A stretch of DNA of 64,000 nucleotides from Tissierellia bacterium (GCA_030529425.1 JAUMWX010000006.1:19981-83980); one strand, 5' to 3'; counted from the first letter of the stretch, positions 53,525-62,538 are shown. Translations and numbers: made by a program. The notes: generated from the sequence alone by a model not told the origin.

Positions 53525-53624
53525 AATTTTAAAACTGACTTCTTTTAAAATATCCTTTATATGAAAATTCTCATAAAATATTGTCCAAATTTTAGTGGTC
53601 GGTTTATATCGTAAGTACAAGATT

Positions 53625-54572
53625 TTATACCACCAAGTGTCCTCTTCTGTCAGCAACACTTATAGATGCTTGCATCCCGGATGAGAATAGAAGAAAGTCA
53701 CTTTCAACACCATCGCTGAAAATCACACCGTTTTCCGGCATTTTTGATATGAGTTCAAGCGGCTTGTTTTCACTGATTTCACCAAATATACAATTAGCCT
53801 GGGAACTTCTGCTTGGGAAGGGCTCTCTCACCGAAAAGATTAAGGTCCTGCTGTCCCATTTTAAATTTGGCAACAGGAATTCATTTTGTTCGATTAAAGA
53901 ATTTTTAAGATTTTCCAATTTTGATGATATTCCTATGGTTCCACACAGTATTCCTTTTAGCCAACCTGAACTCCCAAGGCCGGTTGATACAATGATTCCG
54001 CTAGAGGACTGTTCTTCGGAAATTTCTCCGAAATTAAGTTTGTATCTGGCTGAACTGTGTCCTTTCGGACCGATAAAAAAGTCATTGACTGCATATAATT
54101 CCTGACCGTCTTTAAGAGTGGCCTTAGCCATGGTTATTTCTTTAATTTTTCTTTTTTTTCTTGTAAGTTCATAAACGATTTTTTTTACATCTTTCGGCTC
54201 AAAAGGCAGGAGAACGCCGTCCCAAAGTTTTTTGTCGGGATTTACTCCGACAATACTTTGGTTGTCCAGATATTTCATAGTATTTGCAACTAATCCGTCC
54301 TGTCCTACCACTACGACAATGTCCTCTTCTCTGAATATAAAGTTTGGTAGATAATTTCTATCCAATCTTTGAATTTTCCCATAATTATCAAGGGCCTTCA
54401 TCGTTTCTTCAAGCGATTTGTAATAAGTTTGATGTTGCCTTTCATATTGGCTGAAATCTTCCCCGAGATGTGATATATAAAAGTTTGCCTGCTCCCTTGT
54501 ATTGTACTTTTTAATCAATTCTTCGAGAGGAGTCTGTCTTGTAATTACTACAAAATTAATATTATCATTCAT
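53625..54572 (-). CDS. NAD-kinase-like (PF01513 type) protein
   Basis: The 315 residues match the NAD kinase/diacylglycerol kinase-like fold in outline. The nucleotide loop EEDIVVVVGQDGLVANTMKYL (about 82-102) stands where NAD kinases have GGDGT; here it is GQDGL. AVNDFFIGPKGHSSARYKL takes the place of the NE-containing strand, and SSSGIIVSTGLGSSGW that of the TGST-type loop. The N-terminal 75 residues are helical and charged. The altered motifs mean the substrate is uncertain. The gene lies downstream of an SPFH protein on the same strand, a pairing also known in other bacteria. Confidence 0.7.
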   Translation of the reverse strand: MNDNINFVVITRQTPLEELIKKYNTREQANFYISHLGEDFSQYERQHQTYYKSLEETMKALDNYGKIQRLDRNYLPNFIFREEDIVVVVGQDGLVANTMKYLDNQSIVGVNPDKKLWDGVLLPFEPKDVKKIVYELTRKKRKIKEITMAKATLKDGQELYAVNDFFIGPKGHSSARYKLNFGEISEEQSSSGIIVSTGLGSSGWLKGILCGTIGISSKLENLKNSLIEQNEFLLPNLKWDSRTLIFSVREPFPSRSSQANCIFGEISENKPLELISKMPENGVIFSDGVESDFLLFSSGMQASISVADRRGHLVV

Positions 54573-54645
54573 TTTGTTTTTCCTTTTTTGAATTTGCTTT
54601 CATAGTTTTTTACTACAAGTTGCTTGTAAGCTTAAGATTAAACTT

Positions 54646-55653
54646 TTATTGAATTAACTCTTTAAGCAAGTCGGGAGATACATTTAATTGTCCGATTGCA
54701 CCAGCTTTTTTAGCCAATTCTTGGAATGCTACGGCGATAAGTTTATTAGAATCCATTCCCATATTTGCAAGAGCTTGAAGTGTCTCTTGGTTTGTATTTT
54801 CCAAAGCTTTCATGGCGGCGGACAGTTCATAGGCTTTGGCATCTGCCTGTATTCTGGTATTTTCCGCCGATAGAGCCATCAATGCCTTTTTCTTTTCTTC
54901 CAATTGTATATCCGCATTGATTTGTTCTTCTTTTAATAGATTTTGTTGTTTTTGTAATCCCTGTTTCGCTTTCAGCTTTCTTTCTTCAATTTCTCTTTGT
55001 TTTTCCTCAATCGCAATTTGTGTGTTGTATTCATTTTCTTTTACGATTCTTTCCTGTTCAATTGATGAGTTACGCCTTGCGTAGATTGCATCATCGGCAT
55101 CTTTCAAAATCTGCTCTCTGGTTTGTGCTTCCAAAGCTCTTGCTGTTTCCGGATTAGGTTTTATTGCCAGGATTGAAAGATTGACCATACTAAGTCCCAT
55201 TTGTTTCAATTCTTCACTGGATTTTAAATCCTCAAGGATTTCGTCTTTTATTTCTTCTCTCATGCCTATAACTTGTTTTAAATTAAGTTTATCGATGGTC
55301 TTATTGGCTGAAACAATAACCGCATTTATGATTTTTTTTGAAATTTTTTCTTCCGGGTTGTCAAAATATGCCTTACCTCTATTTTTAAGAGTAAAGTTTA
55401 AATGAGAAGCCGTTTTAATGGGGTCTTCAATTTTGTAGGATATATTTCCCTGAACCGTAACCATCTGAAAATCAAGTGTGTTTTCTTGAAACATAAAAGC
55501 GTCATCGATAACGGCTGTCGGAATTTTTGCTATACTTTCTTTTGGTGAGTAGTACCAAAAGCTCAATCCCTTGCCTTGTTTTTTAATCACACCGTTTCTG
55601 TACAATATTACATATTCATTAGGTTCAAATTTCATAAATTTAAGTCCAAACAT
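54646..55653 (-). CDS. SPFH/Band 7 domain protein (stomatin/flotillin-like)
   Basis: The 335 residues have the SPFH core at about 10-190: FEPNEYVILYRNGVIKKQGKGLSFWYY, MVTVQGNISYKIEDPIKTA and ILAIKPNPETARALEAQTREQILKDADDAIYARR. A long coiled coil of Glu, Lys and Gln (about 200-290) and a short C-terminal part follow. No N-terminal membrane helix is present, so membrane contact would be peripheral. SPFH proteins scaffold membrane microdomains or protease complexes. The start has 'aaaggaaagg' ahead. The NAD-kinase-like gene follows after 73 bases. Confidence 0.85.
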   Translation of the reverse strand: MFGLKFMKFEPNEYVILYRNGVIKKQGKGLSFWYYSPKESIAKIPTAVIDDAFMFQENTLDFQMVTVQGNISYKIEDPIKTASHLNFTLKNRGKAYFDNPEEKISKKIINAVIVSANKTIDKLNLKQVIGMREEIKDEILEDLKSSEELKQMGLSMVNLSILAIKPNPETARALEAQTREQILKDADDAIYARRNSSIEQERIVKENEYNTQIAIEEKQREIEERKLKAKQGLQKQQNLLKEEQINADIQLEEKKKALMALSAENTRIQADAKAYELSAAMKALENTNQETLQALANMGMDSNKLIAVAFQELAKKAGAIGQLNVSPDLLKELIQ

Positions 55654-55909
55654 TTCTTTTCCTTTCCTTTCCGAATAGAAGAGATATCTTCTTTCTGTTA
55701 GTTATTTTTATAGAAAATTAATATAATTTTATGTGGTTAGATATTATGATAATAATAACACGAATTTGATATTATTATAATTATAATGATGGATTATATC
55801 AAGCGATTTTAATGTTTACACAATTCGGAAAACGAAGAAATTAAGATGTTTCGGTATATCTGAAATAAAGAGAAATAGAGAATTTTAGAGAAATAAAGAT
55901 AGAAAAGTT
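55654..55909. other. AT-rich intergenic stretch upstream of the SPFH gene
   Basis: Between the SPFH start and the DUF1858 stop are 334 bases without a gene. The part near 55720-55800 is very rich in A and T with several TATAAT-like strings, so the SPFH promoter is probably there, but no clear -35 can be chosen. The remainder holds the DUF1858 terminator described separately. Confidence 0.4.
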
Positions 55910-55947
55910 AAACGGATTGTGTACTATCCGACAGTCACAACCCGTTT
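55910..55947 (-). terminator. Terminator of the DUF1858 gene
   Basis: AAACGGGTTGTG pairs with CACAATCCGTTT (one mismatch), loop of about 14, followed on the - strand by AACTTTTC. A weak T-tract. Confidence 0.6.
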
Positions 55948-55987
55948 TAATAATCTTTCCAATTTATATATTTAACGAGAAAGGGTA

Positions 55988-56188
55988 CTATTTGTTAAGA
56001 GCTTCTACTAAAAAATCAAGATCCAGTCCATGAACGGCAGCGGCCTGTTCCAAAGATTCCATTTGGCTTGCGGGACATCCTACACATCCCAATCCGAAAT
56101 TCATCAATACTCCTAAAGTTCTGGGTTTAAGTCTAATTATGTCCCCAATAAGCATGTCCGGAGTAATCAATAATTTTTCTTTTTCCAT
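55988..56188 (-). CDS. DUF1858 domain protein
   Basis: The 66 residues match the DUF1858 family: LITPDMLIGDIIRLKPRTLGVLMNFGLGCVGCPASQMESLEQAAAVHGLD. The paired cysteines in GLGCVGCP at about 33-38 are the hallmark and may bind a metal or cycle redox state. The family is common in anaerobes and often stands near hybrid-cluster or sulfur proteins; here it is alone. 'ggaggttt' precedes the ATG. The function is unknown. Confidence 0.9.
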   Translation of the reverse strand: MEKEKLLITPDMLIGDIIRLKPRTLGVLMNFGLGCVGCPASQMESLEQAAAVHGLDLDFLVEALNK

Positions 56189-56314
56189 TTTAAACCTCCA
56201 TAATTAATTAACTTAGTAAACTAATTATATCTTAAAAAGATAAGTGTGTAAAATGTTGAATTAATAAAAGTTTGGTGATACTATCTTTTTGTAAATTGAA
56301 TTAAAGGAGTAATT

Positions 56315-57691
56315 ATGCAATATAAAAGAAAAAATGTTTGGGAAAATCTTGATGAGAAAGAATTATTGGAATTGGAGAAATATTCAAAAGAATATATAGA
56401 TTTTTTATCTTCATCCAAGACTGAAAGATTGGCTGTCAAGGAGATTAGGAGAATGGCTGAGGAATGCGGATATAAAGATATATCTGTCTATCTTCAACAG
56501 GGAAAGATTAAAAAAGGTGATAAGGTTTATCAGGTAAATAAAGAAAAGGGAGTAGTTCTGGCGGTTATAGGGGAAGACATAGAAAAAGGAATGCACATAG
56601 TGGGATCGCATATAGATTCTCCAAGACTTGATCTGAAACAGGTTCCCGTAATGGAAAAGAACAATATGGCATTTTTCAAAACCCATTACTACGGAGGGAT
56701 AAAGAAGTACCAATGGACAGCTATTCCTTTGGCTTTACACGGAGTTATTTTTAACAAGAACAATGAAAAAATTGAGATATCGGTGGGAGAAGATGAAAAT
56801 GATCCGATTTTCTATGTAACGGATTTGCTTCCTCATTTGGCTGCGGATCAAATGAAAAATGCAGCATCCGAATTTATAAAAGGAGAGCAGCTGAATATCA
56901 TTATAGGTCATGATTCTTCAAACAGCGATGCTGAATCCGAAAAGGTAAAATCAAATATATTAAAAATCTTAAAGGAAAAATATAATATAGATGAAGAAGA
57001 TTTTGTAGTTGCCGAGATTGAGGCAGTTCCTGCCGGAAGAGCGAGAGAGGTAGGGTTTGACAGATCTATGATTGCGGGGCACGGGCATGACGACAGAGTT
57101 TGTTCTTATGCAAATTTAAAAGCTATGCTTGAGGTTGAAAATCCTGAAATAACGGCTATAGGGCTATTTGTAGACAAGGAAGAAATCGGATCTGTAGGGA
57201 ATACGGGCATGACCTCCAAATTCTTTGAGAATTTTGTATATGAGTTGATACATTTGCTTGGAAAAAATGATCTTGTATTCAGAAGGGCGATGGCTAATTC
57301 AAAAGTTTTATCTGCGGATGTAAATGCCGCGATAGATCCGTCTTTTACAGAAGTGCTTGAAGATTCAAATGCCTGTCATATGGGATGCGGAGTGGGTATA
57401 GCTAAATATACTGGAGTTCGCGGGAAGAGCGGTACAAATGATGCAAATGCCGAATTTGTGCAGGAAATAAGACAGTTGTTTAATAAAAACAATGTGATTT
57501 GGCAAACAGGTGAGCTTGGTAAAGTCGATCAGGGAGGCGGAGGAACAATTGCATTCATACTTGCCGAGTACGGAATGGAAGTTTTAGATGTGGGAACCGG
57601 AATGCTTTCCATGCACGCTCCGATAGAGTTGGTTTCAAAGGCGGATGCATATATGACTTATAAAGGATACAAGGCTTTCTTGCAACAGTAA
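56315..57691 (+). CDS. M18 family aminopeptidase
   Basis: The 458 residues are a dodecameric-type zinc aminopeptidase of family M18 (aspartyl aminopeptidase-like). Metal ligands are seen in VGSHIDSPRLDLK (His about 93), GHGHDDRVCSYANL (Asp), DKEEIGSVG (Glu-Glu pair) and, near the C-terminus, SMHAPIELVSKAD (His). The zinc site and catalytic residues look complete. No signal peptide is present, so it trims peptides in the cytoplasm, in line with amino-acid-fermenting anaerobes. 'aaaggagt' precedes the ATG. It is a single gene. Confidence 0.92.
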   Translation: MQYKRKNVWENLDEKELLELEKYSKEYIDFLSSSKTERLAVKEIRRMAEECGYKDISVYLQQGKIKKGDKVYQVNKEKGVVLAVIGEDIEKGMHIVGSHIDSPRLDLKQVPVMEKNNMAFFKTHYYGGIKKYQWTAIPLALHGVIFNKNNEKIEISVGEDENDPIFYVTDLLPHLAADQMKNAASEFIKGEQLNIIIGHDSSNSDAESEKVKSNILKILKEKYNIDEEDFVVAEIEAVPAGRAREVGFDRSMIAGHGHDDRVCSYANLKAMLEVENPEITAIGLFVDKEEIGSVGNTGMTSKFFENFVYELIHLLGKNDLVFRRAMANSKVLSADVNAAIDPSFTEVLEDSNACHMGCGVGIAKYTGVRGKSGTNDANAEFVQEIRQLFNKNNVIWQTGELGKVDQGGGGTIAFILAEYGMEVLDVGTGMLSMHAPIELVSKADAYMTYKGYKAFLQQ

Positions 57692-57737
57692 AAGATAGTG
57701 TTGACTTTTAATAAATAATTGTATATAATGACAAATT

Positions 57738-57766
57738 TTGACAATTTTTATCAATGATGATATAAT
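57738..57766 (+). promoter_or_regulatory. Perfect-consensus promoter of veg
   Basis: -35 TTGACA (57738-57743), a 17-base spacer, -10 TATAAT (57761-57766), 41 bases before the start codon. This is an exact sigma-A consensus and should be strong. Confidence 0.92.
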
Positions 57767-57807
57767 CTGATTGTTGTATTCTATAAAAAACTGAAAAGGG
57801 GGATACG

Positions 57808-58050
57808 ATGAAAAAATCAGAAGCATTAGCAGCTATTAGAAGTGAAGTGGAAGAAAATATTGGTAAGAAAGTATTGCTTAAAGCCGACAAAGGAAGAAAG
57901 AGAATAATTACCAGAGAAGGTTTTATTGAAAATGCATTTCCTAGCCTTTTTACAGTAAGAGTTAACAATGATTTTGACGACAGCAGAACTGTGTCATACA
58001 CATATTCTGATGTTTTAACATCGACGGTCAAAATTAAAATAGTAAGTTAG
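57808..58050 (+). CDS. veg: Veg family protein
   Basis: The 80 residues match the Veg family (PF06257): KSEALAAIRSEVEENIGKKVLLKADKGRKRIITREGFIENAFPSLFTVRV, followed by SYTYSDVLTSTVKI. In Bacillus subtilis Veg promotes biofilm matrix gene expression by antagonising SinR; SinR is not visible here, so the role in this organism is open. It is a compact beta-barrel-like protein, cytoplasmic. 'aaaaggggg' precedes the ATG. It has its own strong promoter and terminator, and glutamate racemase follows. Confidence 0.93.
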   Translation: MKKSEALAAIRSEVEENIGKKVLLKADKGRKRIITREGFIENAFPSLFTVRVNNDFDDSRTVSYTYSDVLTSTVKIKIVS

Positions 58051-58056
58051 TTATGG

Positions 58057-58092
58057 GGATGTCTCAAAGTTGTCTTTGAAACATCCTTTTAT
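58057..58092 (+). terminator. Terminator of veg
   Basis: GGATGTCTCAAAG (58057-58069), loop TTGT, CTTTGAAACATCC (58074-58086; one mismatch), then TTTT. Confidence 0.88.
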
Positions 58093-58156
58093 TGTATTTA
58101 AGGGTATAATATTTTTGATATTTTAGTATAATAAGATAGGATGAAGGAGGTCTATG

Positions 58157-58966
58157 ATGGAGAATGATTTTCCTATAGGAGTATTTGACTCCGGAGTAGG
58201 TGGGCTTACGGTTTTAAGGGAGCTTCTTAGGGAGTTGCCGAATGAAAAATATATATATTTTGCGGATTTAAAAAATAGCCCGTATGGAAACAAAACCGGA
58301 GAAGAAATTTTTGAGTTTTCGTCAAAAATAATTGAGTTTTTGGTTTCAAAGGGAGTAAAATTAATAGCGGTTGCCTGTAATACAGCATCTTCATATAAAA
58401 TGGATGAGTTGCGAAAAAAGTACAAAGTTCCGATTATAACGGTTTTGGAGTCGGGTGTTGAAGAGATAAAAAGCGATTCAAAGGGCATTATATTAGCTGC
58501 TACCAAGGCTACTGTCGAATCCGGCAAGTATGATGAAAAAATAAAAGAAATTAATTCTAAAGCTCAAATATACAAGGTTGCATGCATAGATATTGTAGAC
58601 TTTATAGAAAACAGGGAATTAAATAGCGACGAAATAGCTTCAGTAGTGGATTCTTACATGAAAAATTTTAAAGAAGATATCGAGGTAAAAAAAATAGATA
58701 CCTTAATTTTAGGATGTACACATTATCCTATATGGCAGGAATATTTTGAAGAAAGCATGGGAAAAAATGTAGATATAATTAATCCTGCAAAGAAACAGGC
58801 TGAAATTATCAGAGATTATTTGACTCACAACAATATGCTGAATGGGAATCCCGGCGTAAAGGAAATAGAATTTTTTTCAACGGATAAAATTTCTTCTTTT
58901 AATGAAAAAAGAGATAAAATATTAAATCGAAAAATAGAAAGTAAAACAAAAAAAATCACTTTCTAG
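58157..58966 (+). CDS. murI: Glutamate racemase
   Basis: MurI makes D-glutamate for peptidoglycan. The 269 residues show IGVFDSGVGGLTVLRELLRELP (about 7-28) and the two catalytic cysteines, one in LIAVACNTASS (about 73) and one in ILGCTHYPIW (about 187). The ATG at 58157 is favoured, six bases after 'ggagg'; the one at 58154 is closer than usual. The M15-like, murB and later genes follow on the same strand, so this forms part of a cell-wall neighbourhood. Confidence 0.95.
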   Translation: MENDFPIGVFDSGVGGLTVLRELLRELPNEKYIYFADLKNSPYGNKTGEEIFEFSSKIIEFLVSKGVKLIAVACNTASSYKMDELRKKYKVPIITVLESGVEEIKSDSKGIILAATKATVESGKYDEKIKEINSKAQIYKVACIDIVDFIENRELNSDEIASVVDSYMKNFKEDIEVKKIDTLILGCTHYPIWQEYFEESMGKNVDIINPAKKQAEIIRDYLTHNNMLNGNPGVKEIEFFSTDKISSFNEKRDKILNRKIESKTKKITF

Positions 58967-59050
58967 AATAGACATTATTAGTAGTTGAGTCTTTAAATAA
59001 ACATCTATATATAGTATAATCATAAGAGAATAATTTGGAAGGAATTCATA

Positions 59051-59989
59051 ATGAATAATATAGATTTTAAGCAAAATAGAAGGCGAATTAAGAGAGAAAA
59101 ACAAAAAAAAGTTAAAAGATTAACTTTTGTTATTTTGGGAATACTTTGCGTCGTATCAGTTTCGTTCTTTGTTAATTCGATGTTGGGTGCAAATGATAGT
59201 GCGGTTGCGGATACTGCAAATATACTAAAATCCGATAAAGAGAAAACTACATATGAAGATTCTGTAATTCCGGCGAAATTTTCTGCCTCAAGTTCAACCC
59301 AAAACGGATTTTCCGAAGAGTTGCTTAAATATATGAAGATAGAAAAAAATACCGTTGTTTACAGTGACAGCAGTATAGATTCCAAAAACATATTGGAGAT
59401 AAAAATTCCCGAGTATGTGAAGTATTACGGATCCAAGGATGGATGGGCAAAGATCTCACACAAAAACATCACGGGATATGTTTTGGAAAATTCGTTGACG
59501 AAAATAGATGAATCCGAGTTAAAAGTAATAGACGGGACCTTAATAGTTTCAAAAAAATATACAGTTCCGAAAGATTTTGTGACCACCTTTGATGAAGAAA
59601 CTGAAAGTGTCATGATGGTTATGATAGAAGCTATGAAGAGAGATGGATATAATGTAAGAGTGGGAAATAGATATTTAGATTCTAAATCTGATGTTTTCGG
59701 GGAGGAATCAAAAGGTCATCCGGATTCTTCAAACAGTGAACTTAGAACAGGTTTGGCTGTTGAGTTTTTGAACGGAAACGAAAAAAATAATATCGACTTC
59801 TCTCTCACAAAAGAATCTCAATGGCTGAGAGAAAATGCATACAAATATGGATTTATATTAAGATACCCTGAGGGAAAAGAGGAAATTACAGGATTTGTTT
59901 CAAATCCCAAGATTTATAGATTTGTCGGATTGGAATTGGCAAAAATACTTTTCGAGAGAAATCTAACTATAGAAGAATACTTTAATTAG
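59051..59989 (+). CDS. VanY-like (M15-fold) protein lacking zinc ligands, with SH3-like domain
   Basis: The 312 residues have a cytoplasmic basic start, one membrane anchor (about 24-44), a spacer, an SH3-type segment (about 95-155; WAKISHKNITGYVLENSLTK) and a C-terminal domain shaped like VanY D-Ala-D-Ala carboxypeptidases. The sites that bind zinc in the family are changed. The usual S-x-H-x-x-G-x-A-x-D reads SELRTGLAVEF (His to Leu, Asp to Glu), and the usual E-P-W-H reads NPKIYRF (no Glu, no His). The remaining fold marks (WLRENAYKYGFILRYP, ITGF) are intact. It is probably a wall-binding pseudo-enzyme (inference). A terminator follows. Confidence 0.8.
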   Translation: MNNIDFKQNRRRIKREKQKKVKRLTFVILGILCVVSVSFFVNSMLGANDSAVADTANILKSDKEKTTYEDSVIPAKFSASSSTQNGFSEELLKYMKIEKNTVVYSDSSIDSKNILEIKIPEYVKYYGSKDGWAKISHKNITGYVLENSLTKIDESELKVIDGTLIVSKKYTVPKDFVTTFDEETESVMMVMIEAMKRDGYNVRVGNRYLDSKSDVFGEESKGHPDSSNSELRTGLAVEFLNGNEKNNIDFSLTKESQWLRENAYKYGFILRYPEGKEEITGFVSNPKIYRFVGLELAKILFERNLTIEEYFN

Positions 59990-59993
59990 TCTA

Positions 59994-60030
59994 TCAGAAT
60001 CAGGTTATCTGATTCTGATTTTATATTTTA
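59994..60030 (+). terminator. Terminator after the VanY-like gene
   Basis: TCAGAATCAG (59994-60003), loop GTTAT, CTGATTCTGA (60009-60018), then TTTTATATTTTATA. Confidence 0.88.
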
Positions 60031-60044
60031 TATGAGGAGAAATT

Positions 60045-60953
60045 ATGAATAAAGAGTTAATAGATAAAGTTTTGGAATTGGGAATAGAAGATGTTTTACT
60101 GAGTGAAGAAATGAAAAATCATACAACTTTTAAAATTGGCGGTCCTGCTGATATCCTGATTAAACCTAAAAATGAAGAAGAGGTAAGAAAAGTACTTGAA
60201 ATATGTAAAAATGAGCAAATTCCTTACTTTGTGAAGGGTAACGGATCGAATATCCTCGTGAGAGATAAAGGAATAAGGGGAATTGTAATTGAATTTTCGG
60301 AAAAATTCAGTGATGTGAAAATAGATGATAATAGAGTTACGGCACAATCAGGAGCCCTATTATCAACAGTTTCCAAAAAATCATTTCAAGAGTCTTTAGC
60401 GGGTATGGAGGCGGTTTCAGGGATACCTGCATCCGTGGGCGGTGCAATGGCTATGAATGCCGGAGCATACGGAACTGAGATGAAGGACATCGTAGAATCT
60501 GTAAGATTAATGGATTCAAACGGACAAATTCATGAATACTCCAATGAAGAAATGCATTTCAGATATAGAGCTTCCAGAGTAGGAGATGACAAACTTGTGG
60601 TTCTTTCTGCCACATTCAAGCTTAATAAGGATAATTATGATGATATAATGGCTAGATTTGAGGACTATGATTTCAGAAGAAAAGACAAACAGCCTCTTAG
60701 CGACAATTCCGCAGGCTCTACATTTAAAAGACCTGAGGGGCATTATGCTTCAGCACTTATAGATCAGGCGGGACTTAGAGGGTTTACTCATGGGAGAGCT
60801 AAAGTTTCGGACAAGCATTGTGGATTTCTAATAAATATAGATAATTCCACATGTGAGAATCTTTTAGAACTTGTGAAAAAAGTTCAAGATTCGGTAAATG
60901 AAAAGTATGGAGTTAATTTAGAAATGGAAGTGAAAATAATAGGAGAAGAGTAA
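60045..60953 (+). CDS. murB: UDP-N-acetylenolpyruvoylglucosamine reductase
   Basis: MurB reduces UDP-GlcNAc-enolpyruvate to UDP-MurNAc. The 302 residues have the FAD-binding fold: TTFKIGGPADILIKPKNEEEV (about 26-46), GNGSNILVRDKGIRGIVI (about 65-82), AGMEAVSGIPASVGGAMAMNAGAYGTEM (about 119-146), and the catalytic Ser in DNSAGSTFKRPEG (about 224-236). It is the type with no extra alpha/beta insertion, common in Bacillota. 'gaggag' precedes the ATG. The stop overlaps the next start (TAATG). Confidence 0.96.
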   Translation: MNKELIDKVLELGIEDVLLSEEMKNHTTFKIGGPADILIKPKNEEEVRKVLEICKNEQIPYFVKGNGSNILVRDKGIRGIVIEFSEKFSDVKIDDNRVTAQSGALLSTVSKKSFQESLAGMEAVSGIPASVGGAMAMNAGAYGTEMKDIVESVRLMDSNGQIHEYSNEEMHFRYRASRVGDDKLVVLSATFKLNKDNYDDIMARFEDYDFRRKDKQPLSDNSAGSTFKRPEGHYASALIDQAGLRGFTHGRAKVSDKHCGFLINIDNSTCENLLELVKKVQDSVNEKYGVNLEMEVKIIGEE

Positions 60954-61699
60954 TGAAGATATTGACTGATTTTCATACACATACCATATATTCAAGACGA
61001 AATCATGCAAAAGGAACTATCAGAGAAAATATTGAGAGTGCGATATCCAAAGGGCTGAAAGAGTTGTGGATTACGGATCACGGTCCCGGACACTTCGGTT
61101 ATGGAATTTTAAGAGAAAATTTTCCAAAGGTAAGAAAAGAAATTGACGAATTAAACAAAGAGTACGAAGGAAGAATAAAGATATATTTCGGTGTTGAAGC
61201 TAATGTTATGGACTATGACGGTAAAATAGATGTTAGAGAGGAAGAAAAACAATATCTTGACGGAATAAATGTCGGTTTTCATTACGGAATAGTTCCAAGA
61301 GGTATAAAAGCCTTCACATACTTTTTGATTATAAATCCTTTATCCAAAATTCTGCCTTTTATGAGAAATTGGATAAAAGAAAAAAATACCGATGCATTGA
61401 TTAATATTGTAAATAATCACGATATCAAAATAATAACTCATCCGTCCGACAAGGTTAGAGTTAATATAGAAAGACTTGCCGGAGTCTGCGAAACAAGAGG
61501 AACTGCTTTGGAGATCAATTCATCACACAAACATATGAATGAGGAAGATATAAAACAGGCGTTAAAAACAAATGTACTTATCTCAGTGGGGTCGGATGCT
61601 CATACTCCGGAAGATGTGGGAGAATTTGAAGTAGCTTTGAAAAGAATAGAAAATACTGAAACTCCATATGAAAGGATAATTAATCTAAAGGAGGTATAA
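60953..61699 (+). CDS. PHP-domain phosphoesterase
   Basis: The 248 residues show the PHP metal site in order: DFHTHTIYS (H-x-H, about 6-14), WITDHGPGHFGYG (about 41-53), YFGVEANVMD (Glu about 80), IITHPSDK (His about 159) and SVGSDAHTPED (D-x-H, about 209-219). Relatives include histidinol phosphatases and small phosphatases of 3',5'-bisnucleotides; the substrate is not clear. It starts at the murB stop and ends at the rapZ start, each overlapping by one base. A PHP gene between murB and rapZ is a common clostridial arrangement. Confidence 0.87.
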   Translation: MKILTDFHTHTIYSRRNHAKGTIRENIESAISKGLKELWITDHGPGHFGYGILRENFPKVRKEIDELNKEYEGRIKIYFGVEANVMDYDGKIDVREEEKQYLDGINVGFHYGIVPRGIKAFTYFLIINPLSKILPFMRNWIKEKNTDALINIVNNHDIKIITHPSDKVRVNIERLAGVCETRGTALEINSSHKHMNEEDIKQALKTNVLISVGSDAHTPEDVGEFEVALKRIENTETPYERIINLKEV

Positions 61700-62538
61700 T
61701 GGAGATTTTAATCATTACAGGCATGAGCGGTGCAGGTAAAACATCTGTTTTAAATCTATGTCAAGACAATGAATATTATTGCATTGATAATATGCCTCCC
61801 GAGTTGATAAAACATTTTCTTTATTTAGTTGAAAGATCGAATGTTCAATATAATAAACTGGCGTTTGTGGTAGATGTTAGAAGTGCTGTATTTAATAAAG
61901 AATTACTTAACGAAATAAATGACTTAAAAAAATCATATACTGTGAAAATTGTATTTATAGATGCCAGTGACGACACATTGATAAAGAGGTACAAAGAGAA
62001 GAGGAGACCTCATCCTATAAAAGGATTAACCATTGAAAATGCACTAAAAGAAGAAAGAAAATATCTTAAACAAATAGCTAAAAAAGCCGATTATTATATA
62101 GATACTTCCGAATATAGTCTGCCAAGACTTAAAAACATGATAGAAAGTGCCCTGTTCGGATGCAAAGACTTTAGCATTCAAATAGTCAGTTTCGGATTCA
62201 AATATGGGATACTGAGTGAGGCGGACTTGGTTTTTGATGTGAGATTCACGACCAATCCATTTTACATTCCCGAATTAAAATCATTAAACGGATTGGATCA
62301 AGCTGTTAAGGAGTATGTATTAGAAGATAAAATGGTAATAACCTTTATAAATAAGGTAGAAAATTTGATTAGAGAATTTTCACCTTATTATCAAAAAGAA
62401 GGAAAAAGTAATTTAGTTATAGGTATAGGGTGTACCGGAGGGCAACATAGATCTCCTGCCATAGCTGAGGAACTAAAAAACAGATTGGAAAAAGATTTTT
62501 CTATAGGAGTATTTCATAGAGAATCAAACATGTGGTAG
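61699..62538 (+). CDS. rapZ: RNase adapter/nucleotide-binding protein RapZ (YvcJ)
   Basis: The 279 residues have an N-terminal P-loop domain, IITGMSGAGKTSVLNLCQ (Walker A GMSGAGKT at about 8-15), and a C-terminal part with FKYGILSEADLVFDVRFTTNPFYIPELK and IGIGCTGGQHRSPAIAEEL, the latter being the sugar-phosphate sensing site in E. coli RapZ. In Gram-positive bacteria the protein is an NTPase affecting competence and wall balance; the glmZ small RNA system is absent there. The usual neighbour yvcK (glmR) does not follow; a Nudix gene does. Confidence 0.94.
   Translation: MEILIITGMSGAGKTSVLNLCQDNEYYCIDNMPPELIKHFLYLVERSNVQYNKLAFVVDVRSAVFNKELLNEINDLKKSYTVKIVFIDASDDTLIKRYKEKRRPHPIKGLTIENALKEERKYLKQIAKKADYYIDTSEYSLPRLKNMIESALFGCKDFSIQIVSFGFKYGILSEADLVFDVRFTTNPFYIPELKSLNGLDQAVKEYVLEDKMVITFINKVENLIREFSPYYQKEGKSNLVIGIGCTGGQHRSPAIAEELKNRLEKDFSIGVFHRESNMW

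Noticed and set aside
53414..53659. 81-codon - strand frame after the NAD-kinase-like gene
   Set aside because: It covers two terminator hairpins, has no ribosome site and reads as low-quality residue mixture.
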